This document shows positions 27,136 through 34,648 of a DNA stretch of 64,000 bases, piece after piece. A model generated the notes under the pieces. The model was not told where the DNA came from and searched no databases. It was given only the letters and a program-made list of their open reading frames with translations. The stretch comes from Planctomycetaceae bacterium. GTDB taxonomy: Bacteria; Planctomycetota; Phycisphaerae; UBA1845; UTPLA1. The stretch lies in the NCBI GenBank assembly GCA_011525745.1, contig WYBU01000006.1:27288-91287 (forward strand). Reading direction: 5' to 3'. How positions within the stretch are numbered: the first letter of the stretch is position 1; each line of letters opens with the position of its first letter. The position numbers and the translations under genes were made by a program.

Positions 27136-27948
27136 TCACGTCGAAGCCGTTCGCTCGGGCCGCGCCACGCGCGGAGCCGCTGCGACGTTCGGCGTCGCGG
27201 CGCCGGCAGGCTGACTCGGCGCGGGCGCGGCGCCCGGCCGAAAATATTCCAGCAGATCGATGGCCGCCGCGTGGGCCTCCACCGTCCAGCGGTCCACCCG
27301 GTTGCGACACACGCCGAAGAACCCCAGCGCCACAATCGCCAGCCCCAGCCCCAGGAACGTGTTGACCAGCGCCAGACTGATGCCGCGCGAGAGGTCCTCG
27401 GTCTTGTACGCCCCGTGCGACGCATGCATCTGGCTGAACGCGTCGATCATCCCCAGCACCGTTCCCAGCAGACCCATCAACGGCCCGAGGTTGCCCAGGA
27501 TGTTCAGATACTCCACCCGCCGGAACAACCGGCTCGACCACGCCGCCGCCGTCTTGTCCACCGCCTCGTGCATCGCGTCGAAGCCGTGTTTGCCGTGCTG
27601 CATCCCGGCCGACATCAGATGGGCGAACATCGTGCGGCTGCCGCGAAGCTGCTCGTAACACTCGCGCCAGCGCCGCCCCTCGATCATCGTCCGCGTTCGC
27701 GACAGCTCGTCGGCCGGCAGCATCGTCGTGCGCCGGATCGAGATGAAATGCTCGACGATGAACGCCACGGCCGCGACCGACATCAGCCCGATGATCACGC
27801 CCGGCAGCTCGGCCCCGCGGCGCACCGTGTCCCAGAACGACTCGCGACGCTCCAGCGTGACGCCCATTTCGTCCTGGGCAAGCGCCGGCAGCGCTGCCGC
27901 CAGCAGCATCGCGCCGCCCCACGCGGCCATCCGCAACCTGTCGCGCAT
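27136..27948 (-). CDS. MotA/TolQ/ExbB-type proton channel protein
   Basis: 270 residues from ATG 27948. A signal-like helix comes first (residues 8-25), then membrane helices near 50-70 (LPGVIIGLMSVAAVAFIVEH), 145-170 (LNILGNLGPLMGLLGTVLGM) and 190-215 (ALVNTFLGLGLAIVALGFFG). GNLGPLMGLLGTVLGMI is the ExbB/TolQ signature; SLALVNTFLGLGLAI matches the last helix. Such proteins form proton channels with an ExbD/TolR partner to energise outer-membrane or envelope work. No ExbD-like gene is visible nearby, which is unusual. Confidence 0.9.
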   Translation of the reverse strand: MRDRLRMAAWGGAMLLAAALPALAQDEMGVTLERRESFWDTVRRGAELPGVIIGLMSVAAVAFIVEHFISIRRTTMLPADELSRTRTMIEGRRWRECYEQLRGSRTMFAHLMSAGMQHGKHGFDAMHEAVDKTAAAWSSRLFRRVEYLNILGNLGPLMGLLGTVLGMIDAFSQMHASHGAYKTEDLSRGISLALVNTFLGLGLAIVALGFFGVCRNRVDRWTVEAHAAAIDLLEYFRPGAAPAPSQPAGAATPNVAAAPRVARPERTAST

Positions 27949-28220
27949 CGAACTCACCGGCGTTTTCTCCGCACTCAGCCGACGCGTGGAACGAACATGT
28001 CCGCGCGGCACGGGCTTTCAGCCCGTGGACCTCAGCGTCTCAACCGTCGACAACAGCCCCCTTTGGCTCGACCCAGTCGCGCCGCGCCGCCCAACGAAGC
28101 GTCTTTTACCGCATCCACCGGCGAATGAACAGGCGCGGCCGACAACGCCGTTGACGTACATTATGGTCCCTGCGCCTGCCACGACGACGCGCCGATAACC
28201 GCTATTTTCGATGGATGATT

Positions 28221-28250
28221 TTGATTTCCGCGGGATTGCCCGTCTATAAG
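28221..28250 (+). promoter_or_regulatory. Candidate sigma-70 promoter for a small RNA
   Basis: TTGATT (28221-28226) and TATAAG (28245-28250) are 18 bp apart on the + strand, between two minus-strand genes. The predicted start is near 28257, some 65 nt before a strong terminator. The preceding stretch, 27949-28220, holds one ACGGGC-type palindrome near 28010 and nothing else recognised. Confidence 0.5.
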
Positions 28251-28256
28251 TGGATG

Positions 28257-28321
28257 GAAGCTGTCGTGTCCCCTTTCAGTTGCCCCGCACGTTTCATCCG
28301 AAGCGTGCGGGGCACGTTTTT
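28257..28321 (+). ncRNA. Candidate small RNA of about 65 nt
   Basis: The interval runs from the predicted start of the TTGATT/TATAAG promoter to the end of a T-tract after a 10-bp GC hairpin. No + strand gene ends within 1.3 kb upstream, so the terminator is not explained by a known gene. No ribosome site plus start codon is present, and no known RNA family is recognised. It could act in trans or simply insulate the flanking genes. Confidence 0.4.
28282..28321 (+). terminator. Rho-independent terminator
   Basis: GCCCCGCACG (28282-28291) pairs exactly with CGTGCGGGGC (28304-28313) around a 12-nt loop, and ACGTTTTT follows. The minus strand has no T-tract, so the terminator works on the + strand. 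Confidence 0.8.
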
Positions 28322-28509
28322 CTGGACCGGGTGGCACACCGCGTCGCGGCGGGGTCTCGATGAGGGGATTTGAAGTCAGCCGCCACGCCGCGCAATCGTG
28401 ATTCCGCGCGTCGCGAGCGTTCCGCCGGATTCTCGCATTCGCGGGATTGACCGGGGCTGTCGAGCCCACAGTGCCGTTCTCACGACGATCGAAGCCGCCA
28501 TCGACCGCC

Positions 28510-28884
28510 TCACGCCGGCGTCGCACTCACCGCGTCGGCCACGGTCGGATAAATCTGGAACAACCGCGACAAGCGCGTCAGGTCCAGCACCTCGCGAATG
28601 TGCTCGTTGGGCGCCACCAGCCGCAGGTGACCGTCGTGATGCCGGCCGCGCAGATGGGCCGCGATAATACCGCCCAGGCCGACGGAGTCGATGAAATCGA
28701 GTTGGGCCATGTCCAGAACAATCAGCGGTACCTGCTCGGTGGCCAGGCCGACCAGGCAATGGCGGATTTGATGTGAGACCTCCATCGTGCAGGCGCCTTC
28801 GAGCGTGACGATCGCGACGCCTTCGCGACGTTCGACGCGCAGCGTCAGCGGTCGGTCGGATTGGAGCCTGTCTGAGGTTGCCAT
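28510..28884 (-). CDS. STAS-domain anti-sigma factor antagonist
   Basis: 124 residues. STAS features: REGVAIVTLEGACTMEVS, VPLIVLDMAQLDFIDSVGLG (serine of DSVG in the usual phosphorylation position), HDGHLRLVAPNEHIREVLDL and LFQIYPTVADAVSA. Its start lies 40 nt inside the end of the RsbW-like gene upstream, so the two are co-transcribed and probably translationally coupled. The pair is a likely partner-switching unit in which this protein is phosphorylated by the kinase. Confidence 0.9.
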   Translation of the reverse strand: MATSDRLQSDRPLTLRVERREGVAIVTLEGACTMEVSHQIRHCLVGLATEQVPLIVLDMAQLDFIDSVGLGGIIAAHLRGRHHDGHLRLVAPNEHIREVLDLTRLSRLFQIYPTVADAVSATPA

Positions 28885-29315
28885 CGTTCGTTCTCTTTGA
28901 TCATGAGGACTTCGTTCCCTCGGCCGTTGAATTCCACCCGCGTCATGTAGGCCCGCATCAGCATCACGCCGCGGCCGTTGGGACGTTCGAGGTTTTCGGG
29001 GCGGGTCGGATCGGGCAGGGCATCGAACAAGAAACCGGGACCTTCGTCGGCGATCATGATGACCGTTCGCCGCGGCGTCACCGCATAGCGCACCGTCACG
29101 CGCTTGTTCTTGTCGCTGCGGTTGCCGTGACGCACGGCGTTGGTCATCGCTTCTTCGAGCGACAACTTGATGCCGAATACGGCCTCGTCGGTGTAGCCGC
29201 AGCGCTGCACCTCTTCGAGGATGTATTGCTCCGGTCGCTTCGCCGCCGCCAGCTCGCTGGGGACGACGATCTCCTGAAGCGGACCGTCAATCGAAGGATC
29301 GTATACGCCTTGCAT
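28845..29315 (-). CDS. RsbW-like anti-sigma serine kinase (HATPase_c)
   Basis: 156 residues from ATG 29315. The GHKL/HATPase fold is clear: FGIKLSLEEAMTNAVRHGN is the N-box, MIADEGPGF the G1 box and NGRGVMLMRAYM the G2 box. There are no membrane segments. Such kinases bind a sigma factor or other effector, phosphorylate STAS antagonists and are released by them. The downstream STAS gene overlaps by 40 nt and another STAS gene lies 181 bp upstream on the same strand. Confidence 0.92.
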   Translation of the reverse strand: MQGVYDPSIDGPLQEIVVPSELAAAKRPEQYILEEVQRCGYTDEAVFGIKLSLEEAMTNAVRHGNRSDKNKRVTVRYAVTPRRTVIMIADEGPGFLFDALPDPTRPENLERPNGRGVMLMRAYMTRVEFNGRGNEVLMIKENERWQPQTGSNPTDR

Positions 29316-29496
29316 GAGAGGTACGTTCGATTGCGTCACCGATGCCGGGACGGCCGTTGAGCGTCGCCCTCGATACCCGGCCCGAATGGCCCCGCCCGTG
29401 CCCGGCGCCAACCGTTGTGCGGATCTCCCGAAATCCGCAGCACAGATCGTTCGGCCCGCCCCTGTGCGGAGCATTCATGCGCCGCGCGGCGATGAC

Positions 29497-29853
29497 TCAA
29501 AACGCCCCGCGGGCCGATTTGGCTTCCACATGAATGTCGAACATCTTGTTCAGCCGCGTAATCTTGAATACCTCCATGATCTGCGGATTAATGTCGCTGA
29601 GCTTCAGCTTGCCGTTCTGCGCCACCACGCGCTTGTTCAGCGTAATCAGCATCCCCAGCGCCGCGCTGGACAGGTGGTCGACGTTGCCGAAGTTCAACAG
29701 CAGCTTGATGCCCGGTTCCGCATCCACCAGCTTCGACAACTCGTCCTGAAGCTCGGCGATGCACAACTCGTCCAGTATCTTGCGATCGGCGAACGTCACC
29801 TCGCAAATCCCTTCGCTGCGCGTGACTTTCAGACGAGTGGTTTCGTTCGGCAT
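29497..29853 (-). CDS. STAS-domain anti-sigma factor antagonist
   Basis: 118 residues from ATG 29853; GGAGGAG lies 9 nt upstream. EGICEVTFADRKILDELCIA, IKLLLNFGNVDHLSSAALGM (serines of LSSAAL at the phosphorylation site), LITLNKRVVAQNGKLKLSDI and VFKITRLNKMFDIHVEAKSA follow the STAS pattern. It probably forms one operon with the kinase and the second STAS gene. Two STAS proteins with one kinase suggests two inputs to one switch. Confidence 0.88.
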   Translation of the reverse strand: MPNETTRLKVTRSEGICEVTFADRKILDELCIAELQDELSKLVDAEPGIKLLLNFGNVDHLSSAALGMLITLNKRVVAQNGKLKLSDINPQIMEVFKITRLNKMFDIHVEAKSARGAF

Positions 29854-29951
29854 AAGCCGACTCCTCCGCGGGCCTCGCACGGCCTCGACGCAAGTCCGAC
29901 CAGGCCCACGCGGACTGGCGCTCCACCTGATTCAAGCCGCCCGATGCGATC

Positions 29952-31355
29952 ATGTCAAGCGCCGCGCACGAGCGGCAAGAGTGCTACACGATGGGGCCGG
30001 ACTCCGAACACTACTCGCCGGCGGAACGCGCCCCACCTGCCGCCGCGCCGCCCGACGTCCCCCCGCGCCGCCCGCGACTCCTGCCCTATCAGCATCGCGC
30101 CATCTGCCGGCCCGATCGCTTCACCTGGAATAATTGGTCGCGACAGACCGGCAAGAGCTTCACCTTCACCCTGCGCCGCGTCATCCACGGCCTGCAACGC
30201 CGCCGCAATCAGATTCTCCTCTCCGCAGGCGAGCGACAGGCCCGCGAGTTGATGCTCAACGTCCGAAAGCATTGCTTTCTGCTGGCCGTCGCCTGCGAGC
30301 TGCGCGGCCTGCCGTTCGCCTCCGGAATGACCCTGCGCCGCGCCGAAGCCCGCCTGCCCAACAACGTGCGCATCCTCGCGCTGCCCGCCAATCCCATGAC
30401 CGCCCGCGGCTTCACCGCCGATGTCTTCCTCGACGAGTTCGCCATGCACCGCGACGACCGCGAAATCTGGGCCGCCCTGCTGCCCGCGCTGCTCCGTGGC
30501 GACGGCGAACTCGACATCGCGTCCACCCCGCGCGGCCGCGGCAACGTCTTCCATCGCCTGGCCGACAACCCCCGCTTCGTCCGCACGACGCTGACGCTGC
30601 CGCAGGCCATCGCACAGGGACTACAGGCCGACGAAGCCGCCATCCGCGACGCCCTGGCCGACGAGGCGCTCTATCGTCAGGAATTCCTCTGCGAGTTCGA
30701 CGCCGACGACGAGGCGTTCTTGCGCCACGAACTCATCGTCGCCTGCGCCGATCCGGGTCTTGCCTGCCGACCTGACGAGCGCCGGCTGGCGGACGCAACG
30801 AGCGAGATCTTTGCCGGGGTCGACGTCGGCCGCGTACGCGATCTGACCGTCATCTGGCTATGGCAGCGCGACGCCGACGCCTTCGTCACCCGCGGCGTCG
30901 TCGAGCTGGACGGCGCCCCCTTCGACCGGCAGCGGCAGGCGCTTCACGAAGTGTTGCGCCACCGCTCGGTTCGTCGCTTGTGCATCGACGCCACCGGCAT
31001 CGGACGCCAGCTTGCCGAAGAGGCGGCGCAGCACTACGGCGCGCATCGCGTCGAGCCGATCGTGTTTACACCCGCCGTGCAGTCCGAGCTGGCCTCGCGC
31101 CTGCGCGTGCTGGCCGAGCGCGGCCGGCTGTTCATTCCCGCCGACGAGCGGATTCACAACGACTGGCACGCCCTGCGACGACACGTGACGTCGGCCGGTC
31201 ACGTGCGCTATCGCGCCACGCGCAGCGCGTTCGGTCATGCCGACCGCTTCTGGGCCGCCGCACTGGGCCTGCACGCCGCCGACGCCCCCGCCGGCGCGGG
31301 GATCGCATACGAATCGGATGCGTCGCTTGATTTTGCGCGCATCGGAACCTGGTGA
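29952..31355 (+). CDS. Phage-type terminase large subunit (Mu gp28-like)
   Basis: 467 residues from ATG 29952; an ATG at 29991 is an alternative start. The ATPase half has YQHRAICRPDRFTWNNWSRQ then TGKS (Walker A), ADVFLDEFAMH (Walker B, residues about 150-160) and ELDIASTPRGRGNVFHRL. The nuclease half has FAGVDVGRVRDLTVIWLW, RRLCIDATGIGRQLAEEAAQ and GHADRFWAAALGLHA, whose aspartates fit the RNase H-like metal site. In phages this motor cuts and pumps DNA into heads. The frame is intact with GC-rich codons like its neighbours. Only a portal gene accompanies it. Confidence 0.86.
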   Translation: MSSAAHERQECYTMGPDSEHYSPAERAPPAAAPPDVPPRRPRLLPYQHRAICRPDRFTWNNWSRQTGKSFTFTLRRVIHGLQRRRNQILLSAGERQARELMLNVRKHCFLLAVACELRGLPFASGMTLRRAEARLPNNVRILALPANPMTARGFTADVFLDEFAMHRDDREIWAALLPALLRGDGELDIASTPRGRGNVFHRLADNPRFVRTTLTLPQAIAQGLQADEAAIRDALADEALYRQEFLCEFDADDEAFLRHELIVACADPGLACRPDERRLADATSEIFAGVDVGRVRDLTVIWLWQRDADAFVTRGVVELDGAPFDRQRQALHEVLRHRSVRRLCIDATGIGRQLAEEAAQHYGAHRVEPIVFTPAVQSELASRLRVLAERGRLFIPADERIHNDWHALRRHVTSAGHVRYRATRSAFGHADRFWAAALGLHAADAPAGAGIAYESDASLDFARIGTW

Positions 31356-31930
31356 AGAGAAGGCTCACACACCCATGGCGCCGCACTCTGAACCGAACCG
31401 CGACCATGGACTCGACCAAGGTGGGAGCGTGAAGGGAGCGGCGGACTGTCGTCGCGAGGAGCGAGATGTTCGACTGCGAATATTCGCCTCGACTCGGGCT
31501 TCTTAAACACGTTCTGAGTGGGCGGCTTGCCCCCTGGCCGGCCTTCAGCCGGCCGGTATTTGCCGCCGGTTTCAACCGGTGGTGGACGGGCCCGCCTTGA
31601 TGAGTTTTTCTTCCCAGCTTCCTTCAGCCGGCTTCAGCCGGACTTGCTGCCGGAGCATCTGAGACTTGATGTCTGCGATTCGCTGGAGGACATAAAACCC
31701 AAGACCGGCTGAAGCCGGCTGAAGAGTAGGAAGAGGTAGTTGATGTACTGTGGCCGGCGTCCCACCAGCTAAAGCTGGTGGCAAAAACAGGTCGGCTTAA
31801 GCCGACCTATCTGAGGCAAATCCCGGGTCTCGTGCGGTTGGAACGTATTTGAGAAATCTGAACCGAACCGCGACCGCGCGGGAGTGGCTGTGCGATCAAC
31901 GTTGAACCGCACCGATTGGAAAGGAACCCA
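31356..31930. repeat. Palindrome-rich spacer between terminase and portal genes
   Basis: The 578 bp between the two phage-like genes holds many short palindromes: GGCCGGCCTTCAGCCGGCC near 31538, ACCGGTTTCAACCGGT near 31573, ACCAGCTAAAGCTGGT near 31767 and AGGTCGGCTTAAGCCGACCT near 31790-31810. TTCAGCCGGCTTCAGCCGG near 31622 is inverted near 31708. GAACCGAACCGCGACC occurs near 31388 and 31860. No small terminase or other gene is recognised. Confidence 0.65.
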
Positions 31931-31933
31931 TAA

Positions 31934-33211
31934 ATGTCGCTGATCCAACGCATCGCCCACGCCGTCCGCCGCCGCGCGATTCCCTCCGCCGGCGCGCTGG
32001 TCGCCCCGCTGCGCGAAGACGCCTGGCGCCTCTACCCCGCCGACGGCCTGACGCCCCAGCGGCTGCTCAACATCCTGCGCAACGCCGACGACGGCGATCT
32101 CGAAGAGCAGATGGCCCTCTACGAGCAGATGGAGGAGAAAGACGCCCATCTGTTCAGCGTCGCCCAGACACGCCGCCTGGCCGTCACCGGACTGCCCTGG
32201 CGCATCGTGCCGGCCTCGTCGGTCGACCCGCTGCGTTTCCCCGACGCCGACGCCGCCGCGCGTACCTCCGACTATTGCGCCGAGGCCCTCGCCGCGCTCG
32301 ACGACTTCGACGCCGTCCTGGCGCACCTCTCCCTGGCCGTCGGCCGGAACATCGCGGTCGCCGAGCTGATCTGGCAGGCCGGCCCGCGCGGCGTTCGTCT
32401 GGCGCAGATCGCGCCGATCCCGTTCTTGCGCCTGCGCATCGGCCGACGCGGCGAGCTGCGCATCCTGACGGCCGAAGCGCCGCACGAAGGCATCGAGACG
32501 CCGCCCGACAAGTTCATCATCCACCAGCCGCACGGTCCCGGCCGCGCCGCGCGCGGCGGCCTGCTGCGCGTCACCGCGATGGCGTTCCTGGCCAAGCATT
32601 ACGCGATGAAGGACTGGCTGATCTTCATGGAAGTCTTCGGCATGCCCGTGCGCATCGCGCGCTACGCCCCCAACGCCACGCCCGATGAAAAGCGCGAACT
32701 GCTCAACATGCTCCGCCGGCTGGGAACCGACGCCGCCGGAATCTTCTCCAAGTCGGTCGATCTCGAAATCAAGCAGACGCGCGTGCCGGGCGACGTCGCG
32801 CCCTATGAGTCGATCTGCCACTTCTTCAATCGCGAGATCAGCAAGGCCTGGCTGGGCCAGACGCTCACCACCGACACCGCGCGATCGTTGGTGACGGCCC
32901 GCTCGGCCGCCGACGTCCACGATCGCGTGCGGCGCGACATTCGCGACGCCGATCTGCGGGCCGAGGCCCGCACGCTGCGGCGCGATCTGCTCGCGCCGCT
33001 GACGCGCATGCGTTTCGGGCCGCAGGCGCCCGTGCCGTTCTTTGTCCGCAGCGTCGACCAGCCGCGCGAACCGAAGGAACTGGCCGAAGTGCTCGACCTG
33101 GCCGTCAACCGCCTCGGCGTGCGCGTCCCCGCGCGCTGGGCGCACGAGGCGCTGGGCCTGCCCGTCGCGGCGCCCGACGACGCGCCCTTGCCCGGCCCGC
33201 GACAACGATAA
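31934..33211 (+). CDS. Mu gp29-like portal protein (DUF935)
   Basis: 425 residues; AAAGGAA lies 10 nt before the ATG. Typical DUF935 regions: LTPQRLLNILRNADDGDLEE, QMALYEQMEEKDAHLFSVAQ, TRRLAVTGLPWRI, KFIIHQPHGPGRA, KHYAMKDWLIFMEVFGMPVR, and FFNREISKAWLGQTLTTDTA. Portals form the dodecameric ring at one head vertex through which DNA passes. Length is somewhat shorter than Mu gp29. The last codons run into the dispersed composite repeat. The usual next genes (gp30-like, protease, capsid) are absent: ubiE follows. Confidence 0.86.
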   Translation: MSLIQRIAHAVRRRAIPSAGALVAPLREDAWRLYPADGLTPQRLLNILRNADDGDLEEQMALYEQMEEKDAHLFSVAQTRRLAVTGLPWRIVPASSVDPLRFPDADAAARTSDYCAEALAALDDFDAVLAHLSLAVGRNIAVAELIWQAGPRGVRLAQIAPIPFLRLRIGRRGELRILTAEAPHEGIETPPDKFIIHQPHGPGRAARGGLLRVTAMAFLAKHYAMKDWLIFMEVFGMPVRIARYAPNATPDEKRELLNMLRRLGTDAAGIFSKSVDLEIKQTRVPGDVAPYESICHFFNREISKAWLGQTLTTDTARSLVTARSAADVHDRVRRDIRDADLRAEARTLRRDLLAPLTRMRFGPQAPVPFFVRSVDQPREPKELAEVLDLAVNRLGVRVPARWAHEALGLPVAAPDDAPLPGPRQR

Positions 33212-33414
33212 GAAGTCGCGCGCAACTAACCAGAACGATTGCCCAGGGGTGGTACGGGCATCTTGCCCGTTCCGGAAGATTGTCCTGGGTGGTACGGGCA
33301 TCTTGCCCGTTCCAGACGATTGTCCCGGGTGGTACGGGCATCTTGCCCGTTCCGGACGGGCGGGACGCCCGTACCACCCTTCTTCCATTCATTCTCCTTA
33401 TTTCCGCGCGATGC
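33205..33414. repeat. Composite dispersed repeat (copy 2 of 2)
   Basis: Starts with GATAAGAAGTCGCGCGCAAC inside the last codons of the portal gene, carries three GGTGGTACGGGCATCTTGCC units, then GGCGGGACGCCCGTACCACC, and ends near ATTTCCGCGCGATGCC. Segment order and flanks match 3742-3915. The rest of the gap to 33664 has no recognised gene. Confidence 0.75.
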
Positions 33415-33664
33415 CCGAGCGTCGTATCAGAACCCGCCGCGCATGCGGCTGGACCGCCTCGTCGATTCGCGGACATCTTGTCAATTGAGCGCACGCCCGC
33501 ACCCGCCCCCGGCAAGCAGCGACCAATGAGATGAAAACGACGAAACCGCGCCGCGCTCATGCCGGTCCGCATCATTGATCCTGTTGTTCCCTGTTCCGTG
33601 TTTCGACGCTTCGACTTATCGAACCGCGCCACCGGGGCGACGCGCGAATACAATCCCCGCGCCC

Positions 33665-34447
33665 ATGCCCCCCGCTCCGACCATCGACGAACCGCCGTTG
33701 TGGGATGAAGCCCGCCTGCGCGATCCGCATCATCAGCCCGACAAGGCCCATCGCGTCCGACGGATGTTCGACCACATCGCGCCGACCTACGAGCGCGTCA
33801 ACACGCTCACCTCGGCCGGCCGCGACCGCCATTGGCGACGTCGCGCCGTGGCCCTCTGCGCTGCGAGCCGCGCCGACGTTGTGCTCGACGTCGCCTGCGG
33901 CACCGGCGATCTGGCGCGGGCCTTCGCCGCCGTCGTCGGCCGCGTCGTGGGCCTCGACTTTTCCAGCGACATGCTCAGACTGGCTCGCGCTCGACCCGCT
34001 CCGGCGACGGCCTGGGTCCGAGCCGATGCGCTGAAGCTGCCCTTCGCCGATGCGTCGTTTACCATCGTCGGTTGTGCCTTCGGCGTGCGGAACTTTCAGG
34101 ATCTCGGCGACGGCCTGCGCGAGTTCCATCGCGTTCTACGACCCGCGGGCCGGGCGGTGATCCTCGAGTTCACCATGCCACGCGGCCGGCTGATCGGCGG
34201 CTTGTATCGCTTCTATCTGATGAACATTCTGCCGCGCGTCGCCGGCTGGCTCAGCGGCGATCGGCACGGCGCGTATCGGTATCTGTCGCGTTCGGTGGCG
34301 TCGTTCGAGAATGAGGATGGCATGGAGGAGTCGCTGCGATCGGCCGGCTTCGTCTCGGTCGAGCGTCATTCGCTGACGTGCGGGGTGGTTTGCGTGTACG
34401 TGGCCCGCAAGGCGGGATCGCAGCCGGGCCACGAGACGCGCACGTAA
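33665..34447 (+). CDS. ubiE: UbiE/MenG-type quinone C-methyltransferase
   Basis: 260 residues from ATG 33665. SAM-dependent methyltransferase: VRRMFDHIAPTYERVNTLTS and RHWRR are UbiE signature I, VLDVACGTGDLARAF the SAM-binding motif, GLDFSSDML motif II, LPFADASFTIVGCAFGVRNF the second UbiE signature. It methylates demethylmenaquinone or a ubiquinone precursor at the membrane. The terminal HETRT and its TAA stop codon come from the repeat at 34431-34543. A TACAAT at 33649-33654 lies 10 nt before the ATG. ubiX is two genes downstream, hinting at a shared quinone pathway. Confidence 0.93.
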   Translation: MPPAPTIDEPPLWDEARLRDPHHQPDKAHRVRRMFDHIAPTYERVNTLTSAGRDRHWRRRAVALCAASRADVVLDVACGTGDLARAFAAVVGRVVGLDFSSDMLRLARARPAPATAWVRADALKLPFADASFTIVGCAFGVRNFQDLGDGLREFHRVLRPAGRAVILEFTMPRGRLIGGLYRFYLMNILPRVAGWLSGDRHGAYRYLSRSVASFENEDGMEESLRSAGFVSVERHSLTCGVVCVYVARKAGSQPGHETRT

Positions 34448-34543
34448 GCAAGCGTTGGCCCTACGCGCCGCGTCGAGCGAATCTCGATTGCCGGGCGCGC
34501 GTGGCGTTGGCGGCGTGATCGCTTACTGACGTGCGCGTCTCGT
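34431..34543. mobile_element. Small inverted-repeat element (ACGAGACGCGCACGT family)
   Basis: 113 bp with 24 bp terminal inverted repeats (34431-34454 and 34520-34543) matching at 22 of 24 positions. A second copy of 111 bp lies at 61289-61399, and a single end at 19215-19238. No coding capacity. It provides the stop codon of ubiE. The rest of 34544-34648 shows no feature. Confidence 0.65.
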
Positions 34544-34648
34544 TACTCCGGACTTGCGGCCCGAATGGCGCCTGTGCGTCGTCGATGCGCCTTTTATCAG
34601 AGCACGCCGGCCCTTTGGCCGTGACCTGACGCATCGCGGAGTCGAAGC

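Noticed and set aside
29952..33211. Complete prophage or gene-transfer-agent cluster
   Set aside because: Only terminase and portal are present; adjacent genes are ordinary cellular genes and no other phage gene was recognised.
31769..33388. 539-codon reading frame opposite the portal gene
   Set aside because: Antisense shadow of an intact portal gene; it runs through repeat DNA at both ends.
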